Shown one piece after another: positions 54,982-62,919 of a DNA stretch of 64,000 nt. The notes below the pieces were generated by a model. That model searched no databases. It worked only from the letters and a program-made list of their open reading frames with translations, and was not told the origin of the DNA. Source of the DNA: Corynebacterium mastitidis DSM 44356 (GTDB taxonomy: Bacteria; Actinomycetota; Actinomycetes; Mycobacteriales; Mycobacteriaceae); the NCBI RefSeq assembly GCF_000375365.1, contig NZ_AQXB01000008.1:52499-116498 (forward strand), in the 5' to 3' direction. Numbering within the stretch: the stretch's first letter is position 1; each line of letters begins with the position of its first letter. A program made the position numbers and the translations under genes.

Positions 54982-55842
54982 ATGAGCGAGGATTACACCT
55001 CCCAGAACGAGGCCGATTCCCCCCTGTTTGCCGCCGCACGGGAGGCCATCCAGGAGTCGGTGGACACCGAAGCCGCCGCCGAGGCCCCCGAAGCCGCAGA
55101 ACCCTCTGAGGCGCCCGTCGAGGGCGCTGCGGCGGAGCCGGAGCAGGGGACCGACGCTCCCGAGGCCGCCTCGCAGGCCCCCGAGGAGGACGCCTCGGAC
55201 GCCGAGTACCGGCGTCGTCTGCGCGAGTTCACCCGAGAGCTGAAGAAGAAGCCCGGCCAGTGGTACATCATCCAGTGCTACTCGGGCTACGAGAACAAGG
55301 TCAAGACCAACCTGGACATGCGCGCCCAGACCCTCGAGGTGGAGGACTCCATCTACGACGTGGTGGTGCCGGTGGAGCAGGCCATCGAGGTGCGCGACGG
55401 CAAGCGCAAGATGGTCAAGCGCAAGCTGCTCCCCGGCTACGTGCTGGTGCGCATGGACATCAACGACCGCGCGTGGTCCGTGGTGCGCGAGACCCCGGGC
55501 GTGACGAGCTTTGTGGGCAACGAGGGCAACGCCACCCCGGTGCGGCACCGCGACGTGGCCAAGTTCCTCATGCCGCGCGCCGCGGTGGAGGGCGAGCAGC
55601 AGGCCGCGGCCGCCGAGGCGGAGCAGGTGGTGGCCATGCCGGAGGAGAAGGCGGCCCCGAAGCAGCAGATCGACTTCGAGGTGGGCGAGGCCGTGACCAT
55701 CCTCACCGGCGCGCTGGCCTCCGTCTCCGCCACGATCTCCGACATCGACTACGAGACGGGCAAGCTCCAGGCCCTCGTGTCCATCTTCGGCCGCGAGACC
55801 CCGGTGGAGCTGACCGCCGACCAGGTGGAAAAGATCATCTAG
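54982..55842 (+). CDS. nusG: Transcription termination/antitermination protein NusG
   Basis: A 286-residue NusG. The N-terminal ~85 residues are an acidic, Ala/Glu/Pro-rich extension of the kind found in actinobacteria. The NGN domain starts at [19 protein letters not shown] and includes [12 protein letters not shown]; a second acidic/Ala linker (~205-235) leads to the KOW domain ([21 protein letters not shown]). GGAGAAC lies four bases before the ATG; an in-frame TTG at 54970 is less likely. It couples RNA polymerase to ribosomes or Rho. Confidence 0.95.
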   Translation: MSEDYTSQNEADSPLFAAAREAIQESVDTEAAAEAPEAAEPSEAPVEGAAAEPEQGTDAPEAASQAPEEDASDAEYRRRLREFTRELKKKPGQWYIIQCYSGYENKVKTNLDMRAQTLEVEDSIYDVVVPVEQAIEVRDGKRKMVKRKLLPGYVLVRMDINDRAWSVVRETPGVTSFVGNEGNATPVRHRDVAKFLMPRAAVEGEQQAAAAEAEQVVAMPEEKAAPKQQIDFEVGEAVTILTGALASVSATISDIDYETGKLQALVSIFGRETPVELTADQVEKII

Positions 55843-55846
55843 CCTT

Positions 55847-55876
55847 TTGGCGGCGCGGCCCCGGCTGCGCTAAGGT
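55847..55876 (+). promoter_or_regulatory. Promoter of rplKA
   Basis: TTGGCG (55847-55852) and TAAGGT (55871-55876) are 18 bases apart. The resulting ~165-base leader before rplK could hold the L1 control site, but I could not identify it. Confidence 0.5.
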
Positions 55877-56046
55877 ATTTCCTCGCGTGTGCCGTGAACG
55901 CGGCGTGCGTGCAATCGTTCATCCCCGGTGGCCGGGCTACGCGAAGATCAGCGTGAGGCGCTGTGAGCGGGGCCCGGCATCCGGACGGTGGGATCAGGCG
56001 CGGCCGTCGAGGCGTCCCCGCCGGTACCTAGGAAAGAGAGTTATCG

Positions 56047-56478
56047 ATGGCAAAGAAGAAGAAGGTCACCGGCTTTATCAAGCTGCAGATCGAGGCCGGC
56101 GCCGCGAACCCGGCCCCGCCCGTGGGCCCGGCCCTGGGTGCGCACGGCGTGAACATCATGGAGTTCTGCAAGGCGTACAACGCGGCCACGGAGAGCCAGC
56201 GCGGCAACGTGATCCCCGTGGAGATCACGGTGTACGAGGATCGCAGCTTTGATTTCAAGCTGAAGACCCCCCCGGCCGCCAAGCTGCTGCTGAAGGCCGC
56301 CGGCCTGCAGAAGGGCTCCGGCGTGCCCCACACCAACAAGGTGGGTTCCGTGACGATGGCGCAGGTCAAGGAGATCGCGGAGCAGAAGAAGCCGGACCTC
56401 AACGCCCGCGACATCGACGCCGCCGCGAAGATCATCGCTGGTACCGCCCGCTCCATGGGCATCACCGTCGAGGACTAA
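56047..56478 (+). CDS. rplK: 50S ribosomal protein L11
   Basis: A 143-residue L11 of normal length. [20 protein letters not shown] opens the N-terminal domain, and [19 protein letters not shown] with [16 protein letters not shown] forms the rRNA-binding C-terminal domain. GAAAGAGAG precedes the ATG. rplA follows 81 bases later on the same transcript. Confidence 0.98.
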   Translation: MAKKKKVTGFIKLQIEAGAANPAPPVGPALGAHGVNIMEFCKAYNAATESQRGNVIPVEITVYEDRSFDFKLKTPPAAKLLLKAAGLQKGSGVPHTNKVGSVTMAQVKEIAEQKKPDLNARDIDAAAKIIAGTARSMGITVED

Positions 56479-56559
56479 TCGGTCCTCGACCCTCGTGGCA
56501 GGGCCAGCTCCGGCCCGCTCGACCACACAGATCAATCAAACAGAAGGATCTTTTGAACT

Positions 56560-57264
56560 ATGAGCAAGAAGTCTAAGGCTTTCCGCGCCGCCGCCGAGGC
56601 CGTGGATCAGAGCCACCTCTACCGTCCCATCGAGGCCGCCAAGCTGGTCAAGGAGACCTCCTCCAAGAACTTTGACGCCACCGTGGACGTGGCCGTGCGC
56701 CTGGGCGTGGACCCCCGTAAGGCCGATCAGCTCGTGCGCGGCACGGTGAGCCTGCCCAACGGCACGGGTAAGACCGTGCGCGTGGTGGTCTTTGCCGAGG
56801 GGCCCAACGCCACCGCCGCCGAGGAGGCCGGTGCCGACGTCGTGGGTACCGCCGAGCTCATCGAGCGCATCCAGGGCGGCTGGACGGACTTTGACGCCGC
56901 CATCGCCACCCCGGACCAGATGGCCAAGGTGGGCCGCGTGGCCCGCGTGCTCGGCCCCCGTGGCCTCATGCCGAACCCCAAGACCGGCACCGTGACCCCG
57001 GACGTGGCCAAGGCCGTCAAGGAGATCAAGGGCGGCAAGATTTCCTTCCGCGTGGACAAGGCCGCCAACCTGCACGCCGCTATCGGCAAGGCCTCCTTCA
57101 CCGAGCAGCAGCTCGCGGAGAACTACGGCGCCCTCATCGAGGAGCTGAACCGCCTCAAGCCCTCCTCCGCCAAGGGCATCTACATGAAGAAGATCACCCT
57201 CTCCTCCACGATGGGCCCCGGCGTGCCGGTGGATCCCTCCGTGCAGAAGAACTTTGCGGAGTAA
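56560..57264 (+). CDS. rplA: 50S ribosomal protein L1
   Basis: A 234-residue L1. Recognisable parts are [57 protein letters not shown] and the C-terminal [11 protein letters not shown]. It binds 23S rRNA at the L1 stalk and usually represses its own operon. GAAGGAT lies about 13 bases before the ATG. A strong terminator follows; rplJL are not contiguous here. Confidence 0.98.
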   Translation: MSKKSKAFRAAAEAVDQSHLYRPIEAAKLVKETSSKNFDATVDVAVRLGVDPRKADQLVRGTVSLPNGTGKTVRVVVFAEGPNATAAEEAGADVVGTAELIERIQGGWTDFDAAIATPDQMAKVGRVARVLGPRGLMPNPKTGTVTPDVAKAVKEIKGGKISFRVDKAANLHAAIGKASFTEQQLAENYGALIEELNRLKPSSAKGIYMKKITLSSTMGPGVPVDPSVQKNFAE

Positions 57265-57296
57265 GCCGCCGCGCGCTGAGCGCTAAGGTTAGCCAG

Positions 57297-57333
57297 AACC
57301 GCCCCCACGGGTTTCTCCGTGGGGGCGGTTTTT
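57297..57333 (+). terminator. Terminator of rplKA
   Basis: AACCGCCCCCACGG (57297-57310) and its exact complement (57317-57330) enclose GTTTCT; five T residues end the structure. Confidence 0.92.
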
Positions 57334-57363
57334 GCGTGCGGGGATCGCGCGTGGGGCGAGGGG

Positions 57364-57391
57364 AAGCAAGCAACGAGCAAGAAAAAGTTTG
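57364..57391 (+). repeat. Direct repeat, copy 1
   Basis: A 28-base stretch beginning AAGCAAGCAACG and ending AAAAAGTTTG recurs exactly at 58222-58249. About 90 bases after each copy, GCAAGAAAACC recurs, so a ~115-base unit was duplicated and has diverged. The copies flank the truncated AlbA/HATPase-type gene. Confidence 0.8.
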
Positions 57392-57470
57392 CGCAGTTCA
57401 GGGCGGTTTTTCCGGCGGGTGAGGGCCGTGCGGGGGGAGGGGATGGGGAAAGCGAAGCAAGAAAACCTGG

Positions 57471-58112
57471 CTACGCCCAGGAGGGCACGTAGCGCATGGC
57501 GCGAGCCCCGGCACTGGCATCGTGCGGCTTAATGAGGTCCGCCTCCACGCACTCCTTGAGCAGACGGGAGACCTGGGAGGCCTGGCTTTCCCTGAGCCCC
57601 AGCCTGGCGCGGATGGAGGAGTTATTCGCCGCCCTTCCCTCCAGGTAGGCCAGGCAGGTGTGCTGGTACACGGCCTGCTGGCGTTCCTGCTGAGATAGGA
57701 GGGAGAAGGGCTTAAAGGCGCTGAGGGTGACCGTGGTGGAGCCGTTCGTGCGCACCAGGGCGGGCGGGAGCTTGTCCGTCTCCAGGGCCTGGACCACCTT
57801 GTCCCATCCCCCGCCGCGCTGCTCGACGTACTGGGCCTGCCGCAGCGCCTCACCGAGCTTGGGGTTGCGGGTGGTAGAGGGGGCGTCGATGAAGCGCTCG
57901 GGGGAGATCAGGGGAGTGCCGGGGTTGGTGACCTCGACCCGATCGTCGAATGCCTCCACGGTGAGAAACTTCCCGGTCTGCTCGAGGTCCTGGTGCATGA
58001 GCGCGTTCGCGTACACCTCGCGGAAGGCGATGGTGGGCAGGGGAGGGATGGTGACCAGGCGCCCCGTGGAGGGGTCGAAGGCCTCGCCGCCTGGCCGGAT
58101 CGTGTGCGTCGC
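57471..58112 (-). pseudogene. Truncated AlbA/Schlafen-type ATP-binding protein (C-terminal part)
   Basis: The frame is open from a stop at 58113-58115 without a good start; the first possible start is a GTG at 58016. The encoded ~213 residues match the C-terminal half of AlbA_2/HATPase_c_4 putative regulators: LPTIAFREVYANALMHQDL, DDRVEVTNPGTPLISPERFI and EQRGGGWDKVVQALE, then a winged-helix-like end (NSSIRARLGLRESQASQVSRLLKE). The N-terminal AlbA_2 domain is missing, and sequence upstream is unrelated, so this is a remnant. The flanking direct repeat suggests loss or insertion by recombination. Confidence 0.7.
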
Positions 58113-58453
58113 TTACGCCCCGGACGGAGGTAGCCCGAGACCCCGTGGAGCCGTGCGGAGTTTCCTCGGGGATCGCGAGGGATCGTTAGCCTTGCTGGCG
58201 CAGTTGGAGTATCGGGTGGAGAAGCAAGCAACGAGCAAGAAAAAGTTTGTGCAGGTAGAGGGGGTATTTTGGGCTTGGAGGCGCCTTATTGAGGGCGGTG
58301 GGAGGCTCACGGAGCAAGAAAACCGGGAGGGATACGCGCGTGGGCGTGCGCGCGCAGAACACGGCTCTTTGTTTGCCTGGCGTTAGCGGCTTGCGTGCGT
58401 AGGTGGGGCGAGCCGCCAGCGCCAGACAAAAGATAGATGGATGCCAGGTTTTC
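58113..58453. other. Gene-free remnant region with repeat copy 2
   Basis: Direct-repeat copy 2 lies at 58222-58249. An open reading on the plus strand ends at 58386 (LAQLEYRVEKQATSKKKF and on) and looks partly protein-like, but it has no start of its own and runs antisense through the truncated gene, so I do not call it. Confidence 0.45.
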
Positions 58454-58627
58454 CTAACCGTCCAGGGTGAACGGGGTGCGCTTCTTGTTCAGGCTGAATC
58501 CGAAGATGTTGCTCCACCGGAACCCGGGGCCAGCTTGTCGCTCTAGCTCCTTGCGGACCTTCATGAGGTCGCGAAGGGCTGCCTCCTCCTGCGTGTAGAC
58601 GCGCTGGGTTGGTTTTTGCGTTTCCAC
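58454..58627 (-). CDS. 57-residue small protein with strong ribosome-binding site
   Basis: The GTG at 58627 is preceded by AAGGAGGT at ten bases. The product begins VETQKPTQRVYTQEEAALRD, continues with a charged helix (LMKVRKELERQAG) and ends FSLNKKRTPFTLDG; composition and codon use look like a real soluble protein. It lies 41 bases after the stop of the 162-residue membrane protein on the same strand, so they form a small operon. An ATG two bases away starts a different, Arg-rich frame that is less convincing. Family and function are unknown. Confidence 0.65.
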   Translation of the reverse strand: METQKPTQRVYTQEEAALRDLMKVRKELERQAGPGFRWSNIFGFSLNKKRTPFTLDG

Positions 58628-58668
58628 ATGGTGGGTACCTCCTTCTGGGTGGTCGTCGTGCTCATAGC

Positions 58669-59157
58669 TTATCCTTCAGGATCGTTGTTTCTGCTCTCTC
58701 CTATCCGGTACTGAGCCATGAGGGAATATACGTGTTTTCTTTCTAGGTCTTCCATTGCTTCTATGTATTCTTCTACCCGTCCTTCGAGGGAATAGTGTTC
58801 GAGCAGGCACCGCAGTGATCTGCTGTATATAGAGGCCTGCAATGGAATGTCGGCGCGGGCCCATTTTCGTTCGCGGAAGAGGCTATCGTATGTCCGATGT
58901 AAAAGTATCCAGTCGGGCTGATCGCCGTTTTCTTGGTTCACCGACCACTCGAACCTGTGCCACCACTCGGATCGGTCGTCGGAGAGCGTGCGCTGGTAAA
59001 GCGTCATGAGTGCGGTGGCTGCGGTCATCGTGGCGCCCACGAGGCCCACTTTGTTTATGGTCGGTTCCGGGCTAAAAAGGAAGAGGAGAATAGTCTCGAG
59101 TGTGATTGCTGATAGCGCTACCCAGTATAGCCATTTTGGTATTGTAAACCCCGACAT
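58669..59157 (-). CDS. Two-span membrane protein, accessory
   Basis: A 162-residue protein with two N-terminal membrane segments (LYWVALSAITLETILLFLF and VGLVGATMTAATALMTLY) and a ~95-residue cytoplasmic helical domain rich in Trp, Glu and Arg (SEWWHRFEWSVNQ, DWILLHRTYDSLFRERKWAR). GC is distinctly lower than in neighbouring core genes, which indicates acquired DNA. There is no homologue I recognise; the shape (2TM plus helical domain) recalls SLATT-type effector proteins of defence systems, but I cannot show that. It heads a two-gene operon with the 57-residue protein. Confidence 0.65.
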   Translation of the reverse strand: MSGFTIPKWLYWVALSAITLETILLFLFSPEPTINKVGLVGATMTAATALMTLYQRTLSDDRSEWWHRFEWSVNQENGDQPDWILLHRTYDSLFRERKWARADIPLQASIYSRSLRCLLEHYSLEGRVEEYIEAMEDLERKHVYSLMAQYRIGESRNNDPEG

Positions 59158-59401
59158 GAAAGCCCCCGCTGTGTGGGAATAATCCCCACGGCCCCGATCT
59201 GAAATCTCTTACGTGTAAAGGTACCGTGCGGGCGCCCTCCTGCAAGGGTTTGCCCCATTCCCGCAATGAGGCTTACATCACCACAGAACTATGGCTGGGG
59301 ATTGGTTTGTGAAATCACATCGACCATATATTGTTGGGGGAATTAAGGGGTATTCAGGCGCGCAAAGGGGTGGGCCCGTCCCTCGGCTCCGCCTCGGTTC
59401 C

Positions 59402-60367
59402 TCACCTCCTCCGCTGCCCCCGCCGCCACTGCGGCAGCGCGCCGTAGCCGGGGAGCACGGTCCCGCGCACGCGCGGTCGCGTGGTGCGGTACTCCCCGGT
59501 ATCGTCCAGCTCCTCGAGGATCCGGTCGATGACGTGGGGGGAGTAGAGGATGGCGAGGTGATCGCTGAAGTCCCGCACCGCACCCTCCTGGACCAGCACG
59601 TTGCGCACGGTGGCGTGGGGGCTTTCCTCGATGAACTGGTTGCGCCAGGGGGTGACGATCTCGTCGAAGCGCGTGCACAGGGTGGTGTAGCTGATGCCGG
59701 GCATGGTGTCGCCCATCCTGTTGATGTGGCTCATGGCCTCGGAGCCCGTGAGCTGGTCAAGGGCGGCGTCGCCCAGGATCTTTTGGGTGAGGGGCCGGAT
59801 GCCGGGCCACTTCTTTTCCACCTTGAGCCCGGCGGACCCGAGACCGGCGAGGGTGGTGCCGTGGTGGCTGGGGCTTACCCCGATGACCTTGCGCACGCGG
59901 TTGCGGCTGGGATCCTCGGCGTTGGCTCCGCCGGAGTCGGAGAGGTAGAGGCGCGCCTGGCTCATGCCCTGGGAGTGGGCGAGTAAGTCTACCTGGGTGG
60001 CGCCGGTGCGCTCAAAGACCTGCTCGATGAAGGCGGCCACCTCGGGCTGCGCCTCGAGGATGCCCTTGGTGCCGTAGATGGCGCGCGGCTTGCCGGTGAG
60101 GGAGGAGGTGTCGCGCCCGTAGTTAAAGGCAAAGGCGCGGTGCCCGGCGGCGGCGAGCTCCGGGGCGATGCGGGACCAGGTGTTGTAGCTGTTGAGCCAG
60201 GTTCCGTGGATGAGCACCACCGGGATCTTGCCGTTTAAGGGCGTGTCCCAGTCGTTAATCCCCTCGGGCATCCACTCCGGGTGCCGCAGGGAGCGGAGGA
60301 AGGCGGCGAGGAAGTTCTTGGAGGCGCGGACGTTCTCATCGTGGGAAACGCGGAGGCTGGTAGTCAT
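59402..60367 (-). CDS. Alpha/beta-hydrolase, class 2 lipase type
   Basis: A 321-residue alpha/beta hydrolase. IPVVLIHGTWLNSYNTW gives the oxyanion-hole HG, VDLLAHSQGMSQARLYL the nucleophile elbow (Ser in HSQG, about residue 142), FDEIVTPWRNQ the Asp region and DHLAILYSP the catalytic His. No clear signal peptide is present, unlike secreted class 2 lipases, so it may be cytoplasmic. TATTGT ends seven bases before the ATG at 60367 (leaderless-like); the GTG at 60376 would lie in that box. Substrate unknown, probably an ester. Confidence 0.82.
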   Translation of the reverse strand: MTTSLRVSHDENVRASKNFLAAFLRSLRHPEWMPEGINDWDTPLNGKIPVVLIHGTWLNSYNTWSRIAPELAAAGHRAFAFNYGRDTSSLTGKPRAIYGTKGILEAQPEVAAFIEQVFERTGATQVDLLAHSQGMSQARLYLSDSGGANAEDPSRNRVRKVIGVSPSHHGTTLAGLGSAGLKVEKKWPGIRPLTQKILGDAALDQLTGSEAMSHINRMGDTMPGISYTTLCTRFDEIVTPWRNQFIEESPHATVRNVLVQEGAVRDFSDHLAILYSPHVIDRILEELDDTGEYRTTRPRVRGTVLPGYGALPQWRRGQRRR

Positions 60368-60374
60368 GGGGATC

Positions 60375-60380
60375 ACAATA
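60375..60380 (-). promoter_or_regulatory. -10 box, leaderless hydrolase start
   Basis: TATTGT on the minus strand ends seven bases before the ATG. Confidence 0.5.
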
Positions 60381-60450
60381 CATATTTTGTTAGGGTTTGG
60401 ATAGAAAATAGAGTTATGTGTGCCATGCTTGCCGACGCCGCCCCTCCCGC

Positions 60451-60479
60451 TTGCTTGATGCGCCCCGTTGCGGTAACGT
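60451..60479 (+). promoter_or_regulatory. Promoter of rplJL
   Basis: TTGCTT (60451-60456) and TAACGT (60474-60479) are 17 bases apart; transcription would start near 60486. Confidence 0.5.
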
Positions 60480-60485
60480 AGCGCG

Positions 60486-60728
60486 CGAAGTTTGAATGGT
60501 CGCGCCCCTGCGCGCCTAGCTCAAGTTTCACCGAAGACCGTCGGTTATCCGCTCTTGCGGATCGAAGGATCCCGGCTTGCCGGGGCGACCCACGCAGGAG
60601 ACACTTTCGAGCCACCGCCCCTCGGTTGGAGGGGCTGGGCCTCTGTGCTTCCTGCACGGGGGCTTTTTCTTGTGGAAGAGTCTCCGGGCGGAAAACACGA
60701 CACGTTTAAGAGGAAGGAGGCGAAGTAC
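60486..60728 (+). promoter_or_regulatory. Ribosomal protein L10 leader with attenuator
   Basis: The ~240-base leader of rplJ. It has several stems: ATCCGC-TCTT-GCGGAT (60547-60562), CCCGGC-TT-GCCGGG (60571-60584) and GCCCCTC-GGTTG-GAGGGGC (60617-60635). A ten-pair stem at 60639-60663 is followed by TTTTT (60664-60668), a classic attenuator. The conserved-looking ACCGAAGACCG (about 60530-60540) is typical of L10 leaders, where the L10-L12 complex binds and represses. Confidence 0.8.
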
Positions 60729-61244
60729 ATGGCAAACCCCAAGAACGAGGCGGATCTCAAGGAGCTGAAGAATCGTTTTGCGGAGGCGGACAGCGTGGTG
60801 CTCACCGAGTACCGCGGCCTGAGCGTTGCTCAGACCACTGAGCTGCGTACCGCCCTGGGTGATGACGTCCAGTACTCCGTCGCCAAGAACACCCTTCTCA
60901 AGCTGGCCGCGAAGGACAGCGGGATCGAGGGGCTCGACGATTACCTGACCGGCCCCACCGCCATCGCCTTCATCAAGGGCGAGGCTGTGGACGCCGCCAA
61001 GGCGATGAAGAAGTTTGCCGAGGATAACAAGGCATTCATCGTCAAGGGTGGCTACATGGACGGCGCTGCTCTTACCCCCGAGCAGGTTCAGGCTATCGCG
61101 GACCTTGATAACCGCGAGACCACGCTGGCCAAGCTGGCTGGTGCCATGAAGGGCAACTTGGCCAAGGCCGCAGGCCTGTTCAACGCTCCCGCTTCCCAGG
61201 TGGCACGCCTCGCCGGCGCGCTGCAGGAGAAGAAGGAAGCCTAA
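60729..61244 (+). CDS. rplJ: 50S ribosomal protein L10
   Basis: A 171-residue L10. [20 protein letters not shown] and [17 protein letters not shown] form the rRNA-binding domain; the C-terminal helix ([20 protein letters not shown]) carries L12 dimers. GAAGGAGG lies eight bases before the ATG, which fixes the start. Expression is controlled by the leader just upstream. rplL follows after 80 bases. Confidence 0.97.
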   Translation: MANPKNEADLKELKNRFAEADSVVLTEYRGLSVAQTTELRTALGDDVQYSVAKNTLLKLAAKDSGIEGLDDYLTGPTAIAFIKGEAVDAAKAMKKFAEDNKAFIVKGGYMDGAALTPEQVQAIADLDNRETTLAKLAGAMKGNLAKAAGLFNAPASQVARLAGALQEKKEA

Positions 61245-61324
61245 GTCAATACCGCGCGTACGCGCGCACTATCTCTACACACATCGCGGGCCGCTGCGGC
61301 CCGCACAATAGAAAGGATGCCATT

Positions 61325-61711
61325 ATGGCTAAGCTTTCCAAGGACGAGCTGATCGAGGCCTTCAAGGAGATGACCCTGATCGAGCTTTCCGAGTTCGTCA
61401 AGGAGTTCGAGGAGGTCTTCGAGGTCTCCGCCGCCGCTCCGGTGGCCGTCGCCGCCGCCGGTGCCCCCGCTGAGGGCGCCGCTGCCGCCGAGGAGAAGGA
61501 CGAGTTCGACGTCGTGCTGGAGGACGCCGGCGCCAAGAAGATCGGCGTGATCAAGGCCGTGCGCGAGATCGTCTCCGGCCTGGGCCTGAAGGAGGCCAAG
61601 GAGCTGGTGGAGTCCGCTCCGAAGGCCATCCTCGAGGCCGCCAACAAGGACGACGCCGAGGCCGCCAAGGCCAAGCTGGAGGACGCCGGCGCCAAGGTCT
61701 CCCTGAAGTAA
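61325..61711 (+). CDS. rplL: 50S ribosomal protein L7/L12
   Basis: A 128-residue L12. The N-terminal dimerisation domain ([20 protein letters not shown]) is joined by an Ala/Glu hinge to the C-terminal domain [20 protein letters not shown] with [16 protein letters not shown], which recruits translation factors. GAAAGGA lies eight bases before the ATG. Codon use is strongly biased, as expected for a highly expressed gene. Confidence 0.98.
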   Translation: MAKLSKDELIEAFKEMTLIELSEFVKEFEEVFEVSAAAPVAVAAAGAPAEGAAAAEEKDEFDVVLEDAGAKKIGVIKAVREIVSGLGLKEAKELVESAPKAILEAANKDDAEAAKAKLEDAGAKVSLK

Positions 61712-61739
61712 TTGCGCGCTCCCCCAGGGGAGTTGCCTC

Positions 61740-61776
61740 GCCCGGTGTGCGGTCCCGTACCGCGCATCGGGCTTTT
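61740..61776 (+). terminator. Terminator of rplJL
   Basis: GCCCGGTGTGCGGT and ACCGCGCATCGGGC pair over 14 positions with two G-U wobbles around CCCGT; TTTT follows. Confidence 0.8.
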
Positions 61777-62241
61777 CGCGTCTTGGGAGGGGCGTGCTGG
61801 CTTATTTTATTTGCACGCTGCGAATAATATACAAAGTATTCTTTAGGCTCCCGGGAGGGGTTCTTTTGTCTACGGACTTTCTCGTGGGGGATCGGGTAAT
61901 TCCTTACCCTAACTGGAGTAGCCTGGCATGGGGCGCGGCGCGAGGTGGCGGGGCCCTGGTCTGCTTCGGGCCTGTGAGCTGTGGCAAGAACCTCTATGTG
62001 GTTAGTTAGATACTTTATGGGGTCTTGCGAGTGTATGGTGCTTAGGTGTGGCGTTACTGAAATGTAACCTCACCGTAACGTAAAAGTTTCATTAATGGTC
62101 GCGTGGCGGAGCGCTCATTTTTCCCAGCGTGCAGGGGTTGTTTGAGGGCATAAAGTCTACTAACATTTAAAATGTAGTGGCAGCAGTGTCTCTAGATTTG
62201 AGCACTATGTCTTGAACTTCAGTCAAAAGAAAGGCCTTTGA
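61777..62241. other. AT-richer gene-free region
   Basis: No gene is supported in these 465 bases; a 71-codon open frame at 61794-62009 has no ribosome-binding site or recognisable protein. At 62053-62068, GTTAC and GTAAC form a six-base-spaced inverted repeat, and CGTAAC follows at about 62074, a possible regulator site for the protease gene. GC content drops here and stays lower to the end of the window. Confidence 0.5.
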
Positions 62242-62823
62242 ATGAAGAAGTTCCTGGTCAAGACTATGGCGGCCGTGTTGGCCGTCTCGGCGGTGGCGCC
62301 CGGCGTGGCGCACGCCGACCGCTGGACGAAGATCAATCCCGCGCAGTGCAAGGCGGCCTTTGCTGCCGTGGAGGCGGGGCAGGGCTTGCCCGATCCGCAG
62401 CTTTTGCGTCTGGATAAGAATAACGCGATGGTGGGTGACACCCTGGAGGTGTACATCGGCAAGACCGAGCACACTGACGCGATCGATGCGGCCATTGATG
62501 CCTGGACCGAGGCGTCTCATGGTGCGATCAAGATCGTGAAGGTGGCTCAGCCGACGCAGCACTCCGTGGAGATCGCCGATGGGTATACTGCCGCGGTGGG
62601 TGAGATGTTGTGGAAGCCTAAGCCACACATCGTGTTGAATGCGAAGTACTTGCACACTCCGCTGCAAATTCGAGTCCTTACGATTGCTCATGAGATGGGC
62701 CATGCGATGGGTCTGGCCCATGGGTGTGCGGACACGCTGATGCGTGCCGGTAGCGGTCCGGGCTCCTCGTCGATGACGCCGACGGCGGTGGACGTGGCTG
62801 CGGTACGTCAGGGCCGTTTCTAA
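62242..62823 (+). CDS. Secreted zinc metalloprotease
   Basis: A 193-residue exported protein. A Sec signal peptide (KKFLVKTMAAVLAVSAVAPG, cleavage after AHA near residue 25) precedes a mature part of ~168 residues. The zinc motif is HEMGHAMGLAH (about residues 150-160), the extended HExxHxxGxxH of metzincins; the Met-turn is probably in DTLMRAGS. Size and motif resemble snapalysin/matrixin-type small proteases of actinobacteria. AGAAAGG precedes the ATG. Third codon positions often end in T, unlike the core genes, suggesting acquisition. It stands directly before a surface-protein gene. Confidence 0.85.
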   Translation: MKKFLVKTMAAVLAVSAVAPGVAHADRWTKINPAQCKAAFAAVEAGQGLPDPQLLRLDKNNAMVGDTLEVYIGKTEHTDAIDAAIDAWTEASHGAIKIVKVAQPTQHSVEIADGYTAAVGEMLWKPKPHIVLNAKYLHTPLQIRVLTIAHEMGHAMGLAHGCADTLMRAGSGPGSSSMTPTAVDVAAVRQGRF

Positions 62824-62919
62824 CGGGCTTGGCGTGCGGCTTTGTGATTCGCTTTATGTTGCGAATTGTCGAGTCCTAATTTAATGTGATTTCTATTTTT
62901 ATTTCACGTTGGGAAAAAT

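Noticed and set aside
57727..58386. A plus-strand 219-codon frame across the truncated gene
   Set aside because: Its first half is the antisense of the AlbA/HATPase remnant. The last ~70 codons look protein-like but lack a start, so only a remnant can be considered.
61794..62009. A 71-codon frame after rplL
   Set aside because: It begins just after the terminator without a ribosome-binding site and looks like translated non-coding sequence.
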